Assembly (NCBI GenBank): GCA_014529385.2
Contig: CM043950.1
Location: 158,490,545 to 158,554,544, forward strand
Direction of reading: 5' to 3'
Length of the DNA: 64,000 bases
From: Adiantum capillus-veneris
Taxonomy: Eukaryota > Streptophyta > Polypodiopsida > Polypodiales > Pteridaceae
Part shown: positions 22,853 to 34,122 of the stretch, piece after piece
Numbering within the stretch: the stretch's first letter is position 1
Layout: every line of letters starts with the position of its first letter
Made by a program: the position numbers and the translations under genes
Notes under the pieces: model-generated
What the model was told of the DNA's origin: nothing
The model's database searches: none
Seen by the model: only the letters and a program-made list of their open reading frames with translations

Positions 22853-24163
22853 CTAGAAGGAGAGTGAGGCTTGGGTGAGATAGGTGTGAGAGGCTTGTAC
22901 CGAGGATGAGGAAGGCACTCGGTAATTGCATAGAAGGCCGGATTGTGAAGAAGTAGAACTTGCATTTAGGGCAAGCTGGTGGGGTGCTGCACTCTTTGAT
23001 GTGATCTTGCTCTGTGGGCCATGCAATATATTGTGATCATGTGGTGCAGCAGCTTGTGCAAGTAGCTTGTTGTCGAAGTGTCCCTTTGCAACATTCATCA
23101 ATTGCTCGAAAGCTTCCATTTTCTCTACTTCTGCCCTGAGAAACTTAAGGTAGTGAGCCGCCTCCTCTAGCATGGAGGCTGTGTCCATCTTCACTCCACC
23201 TGGGACTAGCTTCTGCAGCACCCTCATCTTGCTGCTTATCCGTTGCCTCCGTTGTCGCGCCGCCACACTTTGTGGATCCTTGGATATGCGCACATTTCGC
23301 CGTGGCTTTGGTTTGTCTACCTCTGCATTTGGTGAGGGTGAGCTACATGTTGGGTCAACCTCACTGATGGGTTGCATGGCAGCTGCATGGTATAACACCT
23401 CTCTCTCCTTGGCGCTAAGATCCTGGTTCCCTCCTGAAGAAAGCCAGCTAGAAGAAAGCTTTCCATCTGATATTGGGTTGTGACCCATGCCTGCATGAGG
23501 ACTATTGGGGGCGCCAAGCACTCCATTCGACTGCAATATAATCTCATTCTGGCTCACACCAGATACCTTGCCCATTCTAATGTTTGTAGTTCGAGGGCTT
23601 GATGTAGCTTTGTCCTTTGGAAGTGTCAAGTCAACATTGACACAATCCCCATGGAACTGTTTACTTTTTTCATCTGCAATGCTTTCAGACATTATACTTA
23701 GATTAGTACCTGATTTCATGGTGTTGTTATATTCTAGTCCCACTCCACTAGATGCTTGATTTTGGAGTAAGCAGTTTCTTCTGTGTTGATCATCACGATA
23801 CTCATGTGCTGAAGCTAGAATATTGTTATGATGGACTTCATGGAGTTGCGGTAGACCATGCCTTTGAGTGAAATGTATGACATGACGGTCGTCTTGTTGG
23901 CGATGAGCAGTTGTCGTCAGATTATTGAACGCCTCTTGATGTGGCCGCTTGTGATTAACAAGAAGATTTACACCGCTCAAATTATATTGGTGAGGGGGTA
24001 ACAAAGTCTTGCATCCTTTGATTGGTGGCAATGCAATGAGGCCACAGTTACTCGTCGAATCTAAGTCGCGAGCACACATACCCCTCAACTCTATCTGAGA
24101 GTTCTTTCCTGATTGAAGGAGTTGCCTTTCTCGACGTTTAGACCAATCGAATATCTCTGCCAT
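22853..24163 (-). CDS. HECATE-like bHLH transcription factor (subfamily VIIIb)
   Basis: A single 436-codon frame, no intron in the coding part, ATG at 24163 and TAG at 22853-22855. The bHLH domain spans about residues 290-350, with basic region [19 protein letters not shown], helix 1/loop [17 protein letters not shown] and helix 2 [19 protein letters not shown]. Just before it, [19 protein letters not shown] matches the AAMxxMIxxxAxMQPI box seen upstream of the domain in HECATE proteins. The H/E/R contact residues are replaced by Q and R (ARQRRQR), so E-box preference may differ from canonical bHLH. The N-terminal 270 residues are His/Asn/Ser-rich and longer than in Arabidopsis HEC1-3. The family acts in the nucleus as dimers; HEC proteins control reproductive tissue and meristem timing in flowering plants. 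That role here is inference. Confidence 0.88.
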   Translation of the reverse strand: MAEIFDWSKRRERQLLQSGKNSQIELRGMCARDLDSTSNCGLIALPPIKGCKTLLPPHQYNLSGVNLLVNHKRPHQEAFNNLTTTAHRQQDDRHVIHFTQRHGLPQLHEVHHNNILASAHEYRDDQHRRNCLLQNQASSGVGLEYNNTMKSGTNLSIMSESIADEKSKQFHGDCVNVDLTLPKDKATSSPRTTNIRMGKVSGVSQNEIILQSNGVLGAPNSPHAGMGHNPISDGKLSSSWLSSGGNQDLSAKEREVLYHAAAMQPISEVDPTCSSPSPNAEVDKPKPRRNVRISKDPQSVAARQRRQRISSKMRVLQKLVPGGVKMDTASMLEEAAHYLKFLRAEVEKMEAFEQLMNVAKGHFDNKLLAQAAAPHDHNILHGPQSKITSKSAAPHQLALNASSTSSQSGLLCNYRVPSSSSVQASHTYLTQASLSF

Positions 24164-24385
24164 TAGCTTATAGTGAAGGCTTGCAGAGATGAAACATTTC
24201 TGTGAACATTAATACAATATTTGAATAAGCTCCTAACGTCTGTAAAACAAAATTAATATATTAGTATAATTTAACACCAATTGTATTTGTTTATTCTTAC
24301 GGAGAGGCTTCCCACTATATTGAAATGGGTAGATCCATCTTCGTAATTAGGCCCAACAGAAACGAAGCATAAAGTGCTTTCTCAA
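24164..24385 (-). promoter_or_regulatory. 5' leader of the bHLH gene with possible splice sites
   Basis: On the minus strand an acceptor-like TTTTGTTTTACAG (about 24243) and a donor-like CTCCGTAAGA (about 24302) are present, and GTTCACAG lies 30-odd bases before the ATG. A leader intron is therefore possible, though the 24243-24302 pair would be very short. Confidence 0.3.
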
Positions 24386-24565
24386 CCTGCAAAACAGGCC
24401 ACATATCAATTACCTTGTATTTTGTATTTAATCAATCGAAAGCAGGAATAATAATGCAAACAATACTATCATTAGCCTGCAAAACAGGCCACATATCAAT
24501 TACCTTGTATTTTGTATTTAATCAATCGAAAGCAGGAATAATAATGCAAACAATACTATCATTGG
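24386..24565. repeat. 90-bp perfect tandem duplication upstream of the bHLH gene
   Basis: 24386-24475 is repeated at 24476-24565 with one difference at the end. On the gene's strand each copy ends GCCTGTTTTGCAGG, a strong 3' splice site, so a leader intron would have two alternative acceptors 90 nt apart. Confidence 0.9.
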
Positions 24566-24922
24566 TCGATATATATATATATATATATTAAGCACATGCT
24601 GCAACCAAAATATTGATAAAAAACAGTTTTTTGACACTGAAAAATATTACTGTGCGTGCGTCAGAAAGGGAAAAGCAGTCCGTGCGATTACTGCAGTAAA
24701 AATATATGCGAAGATGGTGAAATAGCGAGATTTACCGGCTATAAAAATGTTATGTAAAAGGCAGCGAAAATTACCCTGTGGCGATGGCAGTAAAAAACTG
24801 CTGTGATAAGGACGAGCGGGGTCGCGTGTGCAGCAGGAAGGGGGGGCGGGGGGCGCCGCGTACTTGCAAGTACGCATTATATATTCATGGTGAGCATATG
24901 ACTAGAATGAGAAACTGCAGAG

Positions 24923-24928
<6 letters not shown>

Positions 24929-24963
<35 letters not shown>
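24929..24963. repeat. (GA)n microsatellite
   Basis: About 17 GA units on +, lying about 770 bp upstream of the bHLH start codon. Confidence 0.9.
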
Positions 24964-24968
<5 letters not shown>

Positions 24969-25769
24969 GCTGTGAGCTCTAGAAGGGTTGCGTGTAGTGG
25001 TATTTCAAGTAGTTTCTATCTCAAGTGCATGCTCAGTTCTCACATACGCTCCCTCTCGCAGTTCGCATTCAGCAACCCATGTCACGATCGATCCACCAAA
25101 AACGCAGCAAAAAGCATTCCATAAGTTCACGCTAATAATCAATTAATCACCCTTAGCTTATCCCCTTTCTAAGGTACAAGCTCTTAATAAATACATATCC
25201 ACTCACCCTTTTTTCCTTCTTTTTATTCTCATTCTATACTATGCTAAGCCCTCCACATTCCTAGAATTGAACTAATACCTTAATTATTCCATCTTAGAGG
25301 GACAAGATGCTAGACTTTCACCTTCAAAAGCTGAATACCCTTTGGGATCATTCCCTCAATGACCTTCTACTCTTTAACCTTTCACAAGAGCTAAGAGATT
25401 GCCATTATCCACACTTTAGTCCACTTACATAGTTCTATGCAAAGCATAGAACGTTGATGAGAAATGAGCTTGGCAATGAGTCCATCATCCATTTTGGTCC
25501 ACTTTAAATCCTTGATGCAAGCCTTTTCTTCAGCTACAGTAGCTTGTTGTGACATAACCTTTTCAATTGCTTCTTCCATGAGTTTATATATATATGCTTT
25601 GCTTACGCCTTCATACATGTGGGCACTAAGCCATTGGGCACCACCACAAAAGAGGTAGTGGTGGAAAAGGAACTTCTTGGAAGCTAGATTTTGATTCGGG
25701 AAAGGAAAAGCATCCATCAACATTTTGATGGTCCCCCCCTTTCCACTACCCTTTTGATCAATATGCTCA

Positions 25770-25853
<84 letters not shown>

Positions 25854-26629
25854 ACCCACACACACACACACAAAAAGGTTCTCTAGCCACATACAAATCT
25901 CACGCATTCAAGAAGCACGTCAACAACACTTGCTATAGACTTACAATCATGTAGAATTTCACCAACACTATGCCTATCAAAAATAGCACTAGTGAGCGAG
26001 TCTAATCAGCAATCATAAGCATCGACTCACAAGGGAGATTTTGACAAAGAGAGGGCCCACGGACAATAAAATATGGGTATTGCACGAAATCAAAAAGTTT
26101 CAAGTGATAAAATACATAGAATTTATTGTTCAAGTGATCATACCTTAGATTATTTTTTTTGCCATACTCACCATTGTGAGCAGATGAAATTTATGTTAAC
26201 TTGAAAAGAATACAATCGTCCTCAAGCACTACGTGTGCTTCAGGTGGCAATGAGTCCATAGGTGCCTAGCACACATACACAAGTGGAACCAAAACAGGGG
26301 TGCTACAAAAAGCCTCTTGAGTGGTCAAGGCAACTCAGTGCATGATGCCACTCTTTATCGTTACATGCTGACCCTCTTCTAGCTTCTACAACTTGAATGA
26401 GCTTACTGCTTAATATCTTGGAGCTCTTCATGCTCTTGTACCTTGTAACTCTATTCATTAACCTTAGAGGAGACTTAGCTCAAACTGTTATATTTTCTTA
26501 TACTGATTTGAATACATATTCCAGTCCCACCAGTTTCAACTCCACTTTGTATATTTCAGTTCCAATCTTTGTAGTCCATTTGTATCTAAAGTCTTAATCT
26601 AATCTGAACTAACTCTAACTGACCAACCT
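24964..26629. other. intergenic, no supportable gene
   Basis: Includes (TC)n followed directly by (CA)n at 25774-25871. The minus-strand frame 25873-25391 is open for 160 codons, but its first quarter is translated microsatellite; the rest (EEAIEKVMSQQATVAEEKAC) has no motif I recognise. Confidence 0.4.
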
Positions 26630-26738
26630 GGAATGGCTTTCATAAGTGATCAGCTCATCCAAGGGCGTAGTTTCCAAAGCCAGGTCACTCTAGTGTGCAC
26701 CCAAATCACCAGATTTTGTTACCTTAACCAAGTCTGGA
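26630..26738 (+). mobile_element. LINE 3' fragment interrupted by E1
   Basis: The sequence from about 26640 to 26738 (CCAAAGCCAGGTC...GTGTGCAC...CAAATCAC) resembles 63650-63760 and 55020-55110, which lie just downstream of LINE zinc-binding domains. It stops where the E1 LTR begins at 26739, so E1 inserted into an existing LINE copy. Confidence 0.6.
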
Positions 26739-27223
26739 TGCTACAAACGAGGCACGAAAGGCCCTGCAAATACAAAGAACAATATACTGCAAACCATAAA
26801 ACAGACTAATTGGCATACCTGGCAATTCCATAAGCGCATAATCACGTGATACGGGAACAGAGAGAGACAACGAGCGAGAGAGAGAAAGAGAACATGTGCA
26901 GGCGCACCTCCTAGAGCGGAGTGCTACGCTGGCATGGCGAGAGAGGGGAGGAGAGGAAAGAGAAACGCAACACAAACACTGGGTGCAATCTCCCCCCGTG
27001 CAAGAATGAACATTCCTCTTGCACGTATTTCATTTATAGATTTCTTGAATGGTCAGTGTGAGTACAAATTGGCCGGCCGGTCATAAATGGCCAAAGCTCA
27101 TAAAAGAGCACTTGAATAATAAAATGTACAATATATATATATTTCCATTCTCATAGGCCTAGCTCGGTCCAATTTTTTTCCACCTGTCAACTGCAAAAAT
27201 AGTAAAATATCAATTCCATAACA
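26739..27223 (-). repeat. E1 3' LTR
   Basis: 485 bp, TG...CA on the minus strand (TGTTATGGAATTG start, TTTGTAGCA end). Shares the block CACCTCCTAGAGCGGAGTGC and a short GA-rich tract with the other E LTRs. The purine stretch just outside its start (own strand, ending at 27224) is a weak polypurine tract. Confidence 0.8.
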
Positions 27224-27694
27224 TACTTGTCCGTTGGAAAGCAACTGTCCTCAGTTTTGCGAAGATAAAAATCTGCAAACAATACTTGTCAAAAAACAGT
27301 GATTAGTATTTGTGTCAAAATATCACAGAGTAAAAGAAAAAATTATTAAACTAAACAATATTGCTTATGCCTGCCGTCATCCACATACTACCTATTCTAG
27401 TGTCCCATACCACTAGAATAAGCAGTATATGTCATATCCTAATGAATCAGGATATCATTGGTCACACTCATCATCATCATAATCAATTTTCATCAATCTC
27501 AAATCCAATTTCATAAATATTATTGCGACAGAAAAATGTCATATACCAAGTCCAAATCCCACATAAATCCAAGTCCAGATATTTGCCGCATTTCAAATTC
27601 AAAGTCCAAATATCCAAATCCAAAAATCCCCGGGTAACAAAATCATACCAGTTACAGTGGTGGCCAGCCACCACTGTAGCATGATTTTGTGATC

Positions 27695-27945
27695 TGTGTT
27701 GCCTAAATCAGGGAATCTACACCAATAATATGTGTTGCTTAAACCGGCTAATCTACACTAATGCTGCCTAAATCGACGAATTTGCATTTGGTATTGTTTA
27801 AAATCTTGTTGCGCTGCCTAAATTGGTGAATCAGCACTCGTGCTATCGAAATCGGAGGAGTTGCATGGACAAATGGTTTTGCCTAAATCGGCGAATTGAC
27901 ACCAGGATGAGCATTTACACACGGCCTAAATCGGCAAATATGTGT
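27695..27945 (-). repeat. E-family reiterated GCCTAAATCGGCGAAT motif, about 7 copies
   Basis: Seven variants of a ~23-mer with consensus GCCTAAATCGGCGAATCTGC occur at irregular spacing. The same block has about 5 variants in E2 (48105-48300) and 4 in E3 (56835-57000), always 450-500 bp inside the 3' LTR. Confidence 0.8.
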
Positions 27946-28424
27946 GCACGTGACCAATGGACTAAACAAAACATAAAAATTTAAAAAACACTTACTTGGC
28001 ATCAAATTAGAATAGGTTGGAATGCTGAAGTATATACCAAATATTGACGATTGTCCCCAAATCAATTAAATTCATGCTATACCATAATGTCAAATGGTGT
28101 CAATAGAAATTCCAGTTATTACCAGCGTAATCCACTGATGTGAGAGATGCCTACAATAATACTTGCAACGTGTTTCTCAAAGACAAGTACTAAAGATGAT
28201 TCCTTGTTAAATTCAACAATAATTTCATTGCACACTAAATACATCAACATTTTAAAATAAATTTGATGCAAACAAGCGGATAATGAAGGTGCTATATAAA
28301 TTTGCAAATTGGTTTGCAAGTCTGGGATAACCAGTGGATATGGGTCTCATAACAAAGTAATGCCAAGTTTGACGAATAACTATTATGATATGTTAAAATT
28401 AGGTTTTTTGTTTAAAGTAGTTGG

Positions 28425-28907
28425 TGTTATAGAATTGATATTTTATTATCTATTGCAGCTGACAGGTGGCAAAAGCATCAGCAGATAATGGATTATGCAG
28501 AAGGATGTTAAATTTTATGTATATTTGGTTATTCAAGTGCTCTTTATGAGCTTTGGCCAATTATGTCCTGCCGGCCAGTTTGTACTCACTTTGAGCATTC
28601 AAGAAATCTATAAATTAAATACGTGCAAGAGGGAAATACTCACTCTTGCACGGGGGGAGATTGCACCCAGTGTCCGTGTACTTCTTCTCTCCTCTCCCCT
28701 CTTCTCTCTCGTTGTGCTGGCGTAGCACTCTGCTCTAGGAGGTGCATCTACACGAGCCCTATTGCTCTCTCTCTCTCCCTCTCTGTTTGAGTACGGTGTT
28801 GCATACATGCTATGGATTGTGTCAGGTATGTCAATTTGTGCTTTTTCATGGATTGCAGCATGTTATTTTGAGTATTTTGCAGGGCAGCCACGCTCCCGTT
28901 TGTAGCA
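28425..28907 (+). repeat. E2 5' LTR
   Basis: 483 bp, starts TGTTATAGAATTG and ends GTTTGTAGCA. CTATAAAT at 28608-28615 is a plausible TATA box; a CT-rich stretch follows about 100-160 bp later. Confidence 0.88.
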
Positions 28908-28908
28908 G

Positions 28909-28919
28909 TGGTATCAGAG
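28909..28919 (+). promoter_or_regulatory. E2 primer-binding site
   Basis: TGGTATCAGAG one base after the LTR; initiator-Met tRNA type. Confidence 0.85.
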
Positions 28920-29960
28920 ATTTGTCTACGTTCCTACAAATGCAAGTAAATCTATGGAAAGCTCTAAGAGTTAGAGCTAAGTGCTTTTCCTATTCTTTCC
29001 TTGGATTTTATTATTTCTGATCTAGCATGATAGAGCATACCAGTTGATAGTGATTAAAAAGATCATCATCAGTGTTGATTTCAAGCGGTAGTCTTAAAAT
29101 TATTGTAACAAATTTAAAGCTAGACACAGATCAAGGCCAAATGATTGTCCTTCTTTTTTCATGTAGTTTAGAGAATGAATTGAGACCTAGTTAAGGCTTT
29201 AAGAAGAGATAAAGATGGCTAAAAACATAGCAAATAATAATAATAAGGCTAGAGATTAATTTGAGAGCGGTCTATGCTTATGATGAGAGAGAGTTTAGCG
29301 CCAAACTCATCTTTTTAGGCTGAGATTAAAGAAGATTGAATCAGTGCTGATGACATTCCATGGTGGCGAGTATCGACCATAGCAACATAGTGCCACAACC
29401 TACTGCCACGAGCTCACCCTGCGTAAGACACCACTTAAATATTGGATACTTTGGCATTGACAGATTTATCCCTGGAATTGGATTTACCTTGCCTCACGAC
29501 CACGCCGAGCAACAACCCAAGAGGTTTCAAAAAAAAAACAAAAAAAACAATCACAAAGATTGGGACATCTGTGAAGAGGGCGCATGCAAGCAGGCCGCAG
29601 ATCATGAGCGCAAGCAGGAAGACAACACGGAGCAGTGGGAAGGGAAAGATAACTGGAGAGTTCTGATTGCCACAGTCGTCGTAGGCGCTGGCAACTCATT
29701 CGGTACCACACAAGAAACTCATAGGTTGAACGTCATCCGTAGCGTTGTGTTGGACATGATCGACTAATGACTGCATCCATGCATGGAGAGCACTCAGTGA
29801 ACACGACTCAGAGAACTCCTTACTGACAGTTTGCACCGGTGGAGACCCCCCGGCCCGATAGGGCGTTCCCAAATTTGATTTTTTTTTTTTCCTTTGAAAT
29901 ATTATTCGATTCCTGCCAACATGCACCAGTCGTCGCTGCGCCAAGAATCTTCAAGTAGGA

Positions 29961-30105
29961 TGTAATGGAAATGGCCTATGAACTTAGAGAATAGTGGAAT
30001 TAAGAGAATTAGAGTGAGCAACTTTGAGAGCAGAGATGGTGAACTTAATTGGTAGTATCAACTTAATCATAACACTTAATTAACTAGGCATGAGCAATAC
30101 CTTTG

Positions 30106-30140
<35 letters not shown>

Positions 30141-30192
30141 AGTTTAATATGAGAAAATCATTTGGGTTGGTTAGATATTAGTTTTTATGACA
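29961..30192 (-). repeat. G1 3' LTR, internally deleted
   Basis: 232 bp against 1814 bp for the 5' LTR. Both ends match (TGTAATGGAAATGGCC at left; GATATTAGTTTTTATGACA at right), but about 1.58 kb between the GA tract and TCAGTTTAATATGAG is missing. The retained GA tract is at about 30108-30138. Confidence 0.88.
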
Positions 30193-30240
30193 TTACCTCT
30201 CTCTTGAAATCATAGTCATCCTCGACTATGAGGTAGAGAT

Positions 30241-30467
30241 TGTTACCATATACATGTGGTAGTGATGTGTGTGAACACACTAGGACCGCCGGGGCATTTT
30301 TTCCCTCTTTAGGAGGTTTTTTCCCCCGTGCATTGTATATACACCCATCACTCTAGGGCTATCTATCTTTCCATTGCACACCAAGTAATACACTCTCTAT
30401 TGTGTGCCTTGAGCTTCCTTCGTCTTCTCCAAGCTATGTGCGTTTCTCTGCAACCCTAATTCCAACA
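30241..30467 (+). repeat. C1 5' LTR
   Basis: Begins TGTTACCATATACATGTGG and ends ATTCCAACA. Contains TGTATATAC as a possible TATA box near its middle. Confidence 0.95.
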
Positions 30468-30469
30468 AT

Positions 30470-30481
30470 TGGTATCAGAGC
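30470..30481 (+). promoter_or_regulatory. C1 primer-binding site
   Basis: TGGTATCAGAGC two bases after the LTR; initiator-Met tRNA type. Confidence 0.9.
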
Positions 30482-30829
30482 AGGTCACGTCCTCCCGGGC
30501 TTAGTCGCCAGCTGCTCCAGCACACGCTTGCTCACTTTCTCCGATTTCAGTGAGCTTTGGCGAGCGTTCGCAAGTCGACAAAAATTTTGGGATGGCTCGA
30601 AGAACACGGTCTGCTCAGAATTTTGATTTGGGCTCATTTCGGCCTCCGTTTCCACTATAGGCAATACTGCACAGGCTATTTCGTCATTTTGTGCAAAATT
30701 TCTGTCAGTGTCGTTTTCTGCATAACAGGTGCCTTATAGTCTTCTACGGTTTGTGCTATATAGCACAGGTTGTTCCCACTCCGTTTCTCCTATTTTCGGG
30801 CAGTTTTCACAGCAGGTGCAGCATTTACC

Positions 30830-31705
30830 ATGGCTGACAACAACAACACAAATGTGTTCAAGATGTTTGCTGCTGAGGACAGGTTGGATGGGGACAACTA
30901 CCCTATGTGGTCTTATATGATGCAACATGTTCTTGTGTCAAAAGGTGTCTGGAATATTCTGCAGGGCATTGATGTACGTCCTGGTTCTGAGGATGTAGGC
31001 GATGTTGAGGATCTTGCAGGTCTTGCTGCAAGGATTGCAGCTGTTAGAGTTGTTTTGCCTACGGCAGAACAAGCTCGTTCGGATGTTAAGGATACGTAGG
31101 CTCATGCATTGATTGCGTTGTCTATGAAGCGCACCATTGTTCCTCACATCCGTTCAACAAAATCTGCAAAATAGGCTTGGGATATTTTAGCAGGTCTTTA
31201 TGCAAGCCGCAATGAGGCTAAAATTGCTTTGCTGCGTAAAGAGCTGGAGCCAAAGATTATGCATGAGGAAGACGATATGGACACTTTCCTTGCTAGTGTC
31301 AAGGATATCAATGAGCAGCTTATTTCTGCAGGTGAAGTCATTTCAGACAGTTCCCTTCTGCAGACTGTTCTTGATGCCTTACCAGTTTCCTACCAGACTT
31401 TTGCTAGTACTTGGAGACTGATGACCCAAGGAAATCCTGAAGTTGTCAAGTTTGATGCATTATGCACATTGTTGTTGCAAGAGTCACTTTCCAGAAAAAA
31501 CAGGACTAGATAGCGTGCAGTTGAACAGGCTTTTATTGCTTCTCAAAGAAAGGGTGGTAACAGCAATGCAAGCACTTCTTATGGTTCTGCTGCGAGTGGC
31601 AAAACTTATGTTCCTAATGCTTCTGCCGGCAGCACTTCGTCTGGAAATTCTGGTGATAAGGGCAAAAAGAAGATACGTTGCCATAATTGTAAAGCCAATG
31701 ATCAC
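30830..31705 (+). pseudogene. C1 gag, with in-frame stops
   Basis: ATG at 30830 opens MADNNNTNVFKMFAAEDRL, followed by the copia gag signature LDGDNYPMWSYMMQHVL (about residues 20-36). The same frame continues through KELEPKIMHEEDDMDTFLAS and LLQTVLDALPVSYQTF to a zinc knuckle CHNCKANDHLIKSC (CX2CX4HX4C, about 31680-31720). Three in-frame TAG codons break it (about 31097, 31171 and 31511). Each sits where CAG would fit the flanking coding, so C-to-T change is the likely cause. Gag would form the cytoplasmic particle that packages element RNA. Confidence 0.85.
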
Positions 31706-32371
31706 TTGATCAAGTCGTGTCCTAAGTTGAAGGCCAAAGAGGCTAAGAAGAAAGAGGGTGGTTCCACTGCAAATGTTGGTTCCACTACAAATGCAGCCAT
31801 TGTTGAGTCTTCTGTGAAAGAAGACTGTGTTGCTGATGTTGATGCAGAATGGGCTTTTAGCGTAGAGTGCACTTACAATCCTGTTGTCCATGATGCATGC
31901 TTGTCAGTTACTGCAGATTCACATGTGTGGTATTTCGACAGTGGCGCTACAAAGCACATTACCTCACATCGTGAATTGTTTACCTCTCTCGAGTCAGTCC
32001 CTCATGGGAATTCAGTCACTTGTGCCAACAACGCCTCTTATCCAGTTCAAGGAGTTGGAAAGATTGTGCTCACTGCTGCTAATGGCAGTTCCTTCACACT
32101 TGTTGATGCACTTTATGTACCTGGGATCAAGAAGAATCTCTTGTCTGTATCCGCACATGCTAGACTTGGACTTATAGTCAAATTTGTGGATGACATATGT
32201 ACAGTTCATGATCTCAGTTTTGGTGATGAAATTGTTGCATCTGGACTTTGTGCCGTGGGCTGTATAAGCTCACTTTGTATGACAAGTGTGGACCAAATTT
32301 TGCAAATGTTGTTGCAGATTCAAGGGCTATTTCATATGCAAAACTTTGGCATGCACGTTTTGGTCATCTGA
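31706..32371 (+). pseudogene. C1 gag C-terminus and aspartic protease
   Basis: Continues the gag frame. The protease active site is VWYFDSGATKHIT, followed by VTCANNASYPVQGVGKI and the DALYVPGIKKNLLSV motif that ends the copia protease. Frame is lost near 32248 (after EIVASGLC) by a 1-nt change; integrase runs in the next frame. Confidence 0.88.
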
Positions 32372-32877
32372 ATTTTTCCAGTTTGCTGCGTTTGCAGAAA
32401 TCTGACATGGTTGCTTCTTTGCCACCTCTTGAAGCACCTGTCAAACATGTTTGTGAAGGCTGTATTTTGGGTAAGATGCAACGTTCTAAGTTTCCAAAGG
32501 ATGGTTCAGTTCGGGCCACATGCAGGTTGCAGCTTGTGCATAGTGATGTTTGTGGGCCCATGCAAACTCCGTCCTTGGGCAATTACCTGTACTTCGTGAC
32601 TTTCATTGATGATTACTCCAGGCATGCATGGGTATTTCCGCTTAAAGCGAAGTCCGAAGTTTTTATGTGCTTCAAACAATTTCTGGCTATGGCTGAAAAT
32701 GTCTCGAAATGTACTATGGGCACCCTCCGTTCCGATCGAGGGGAGGAGTATATGTCTCATGAATTTAATGCATTTTTGGCTAGTCGTGGAATAAAACACC
32801 AATGTACAGTGCCTTATATGCCTCAGCAAAATGGTGTTGCTAAGAGGAAAAACAGGTTACTGACGGAAATGGCATGA
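32248..32877 (+). pseudogene. C1 integrase, catalytic Glu replaced
   Basis: HHCC finger: LWHARFGHLNFSSL then CEGCILGKM. Catalytic core: VHSDVCGPM (D), TLRSDRGEEY (D), and NGVAKRKNR, where copia integrases have NGVAERKNR. The third catalytic residue is thus Lys (AAG) in place of Glu (GAG). The frame ends at a TGA (32875-32877) in a place where CGA (Arg) is usual, and the same frame resumes at once (MVKSQALPHSFWLEA). Confidence 0.9.
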
Positions 32878-32880
32878 TGT

Positions 32881-34122
32881 ATGGTCAAAAGTCAAGCTTT
32901 ACCGCATTCTTTTTGGCTTGAGGCCATCATGTGTGCCACTTATGTACTTAACAGGTGTCCTACGAAAGCTTTGCAGTCTATTACTCCATATGAAGCATGG
33001 CATGATAGAAAGCCTTCTATTGAGCACATGTGTGTTTTTGGCTCTTTGGCATATGCTTTAGTGCCACAAGTGCAGCGCAGAAAATTAGATGATAAGGCTG
33101 TCAAATGTATTTTTGTTGGATATAGTGTTGAAAGCAAAGGTTACAGGTTGTATCATCCGCAAACAAAACGTATTCTGGTTTCTCGGGATGTAGTGTTTGT
33201 GGAAGATTCTGTTCAGCCCTTGCTGTCATGCACTAGAGACAGTAATGTAAGCTCACATGACATTTATGACACTTTGTTGCCTCTTTTCAGTGGTGGAAAT
33301 ACGAATGTAAGTTCCAATGAGGCAAATGTACAGCCTATGGCGGTTTCTGAAAATGTTTTAGAGCAGCCTATTACTGATGCAGATGTACATGATGTACTTG
33401 ATGAGGAAAGGGCTGAAAATGAGCAGGCTAGAGGTATGCCAAAATGGCTGGTGCACACTTTGCGTGACAGTAAATTGGATGCACCTTTGTCTAGTCGTAC
33501 TCGTTCAGGATCTCACCATGCATCTTATGCATCAGATTTTTATGCTTTGGCTGTGTCTAGCTTACATGATGTTGAGGAGCCTCTGTCTTTTGATGAAGCA
33601 CAGAATTCAGAAAATTGGATGGCTGCCATGCAATCAGAATATGATGCACTTATAGAAAATGACACATGGACTTTATGTGATTTGTCTCCTGGCAAAAAGG
33701 CCATTGGTACGAAGTGGGTTTACAAGTTGAAATGCAAGCCGGATGGTGAGATCGATCGCCATAAGGCTCGACTTGTTGCAAAGGGTTATGCACAGCAAAA
33801 AGGCATAGATTATGAAGAAATTTTTGCTCCCACTTGTCGTATGACTACTGTGAGTTTTCTATGTGCATTGGCAGCTCATTTTGGTTGGGATGTACATCAA
33901 TCAGACATTGTTACTACTTTCTTGAATGGTGACATATTTGAGGAATTTTATGTAACGCAGCCTCGCGGTTTTGTCATAAAAGGACAAGAGGACAAAGTGT
34001 GCAAATGTAACAAGGCTTTGTATGGGTTGAAGCAATCTCCTCGTGCTTGGTATGAGAAAGCTGACACTCATTTGGTCAACAAGGCTTTCGTAACAGTCCA
34101 ACAGAAAGCACATTGTATGTAA
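32881..34122 (+). pseudogene. C1 integrase C-terminus and reverse transcriptase, first part
   Basis: Same frame as integrase. It has the C-terminal GYSVESKGYRLYHP element, then an acidic linker, then RT from about residue 270: WVYKLKCKPDGEIDRHKARL, DYEEIFAPTCRMTT, HQSDIVTTFLNGDIFEEFYV (with the first catalytic Asp) and LYGLKQSPRAWYEK. A 1-nt change near 34083 shifts the frame before the YVDD box, so this ORF ends in unrelated residues. Confidence 0.88.

Larger units (their letters stand above)
26739..28100 (-). mobile_element. E1: E-family LTR element, 3' part only
   Basis: A minus-oriented 3' LTR (26739-27223) with about 0.9 kb of adjoining interior, matching the 3' ends of E2 (47120-48576) and E3 (55922-57510). 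No primer-binding site lies at the outer edge (26738), as expected for a 3' LTR. No gag or pol. The right boundary is uncertain: similarity to the other copies fades near 27990, and E2 starts at 28425. Confidence 0.65.
28425..29960 (+). mobile_element. E2: E-family LTR element, 5' segment
   Basis: Starts with the 5' LTR and primer-binding site. The interior (28920-29960) has no retroviral motif; the open frame 29360-29767 (+) is GC-richer and includes a poly-A-like run but matches nothing I know. It is interrupted by G1 at 29961 and resumes after 41654. The left target duplication is GTTGG (28420-28424). Confidence 0.8.

Noticed and set aside
25391-25873. 160-codon minus frame as a gene
   Set aside because: Its N-terminal quarter is microsatellite; the rest has no motif or splice support.
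27361-27470. TTCTAGTG...CACTAGAA inverted repeat as a regulatory operator
   Set aside because: Conserved in E1-E3 but only 8-11 bp; no evidence for function beyond being part of the repeat.
29360-29767. E2 open frame as a gag protein
   Set aside because: No gag core, zinc knuckle or protease motif; composition fits a random or captured GC-rich piece.
31097-31513. Stop codons in C1 restored by RNA editing, as occurs in fern organelles
   Set aside because: U-to-C editing is known from organellar transcripts; this is a nuclear retrotransposon that also has frameshifts.
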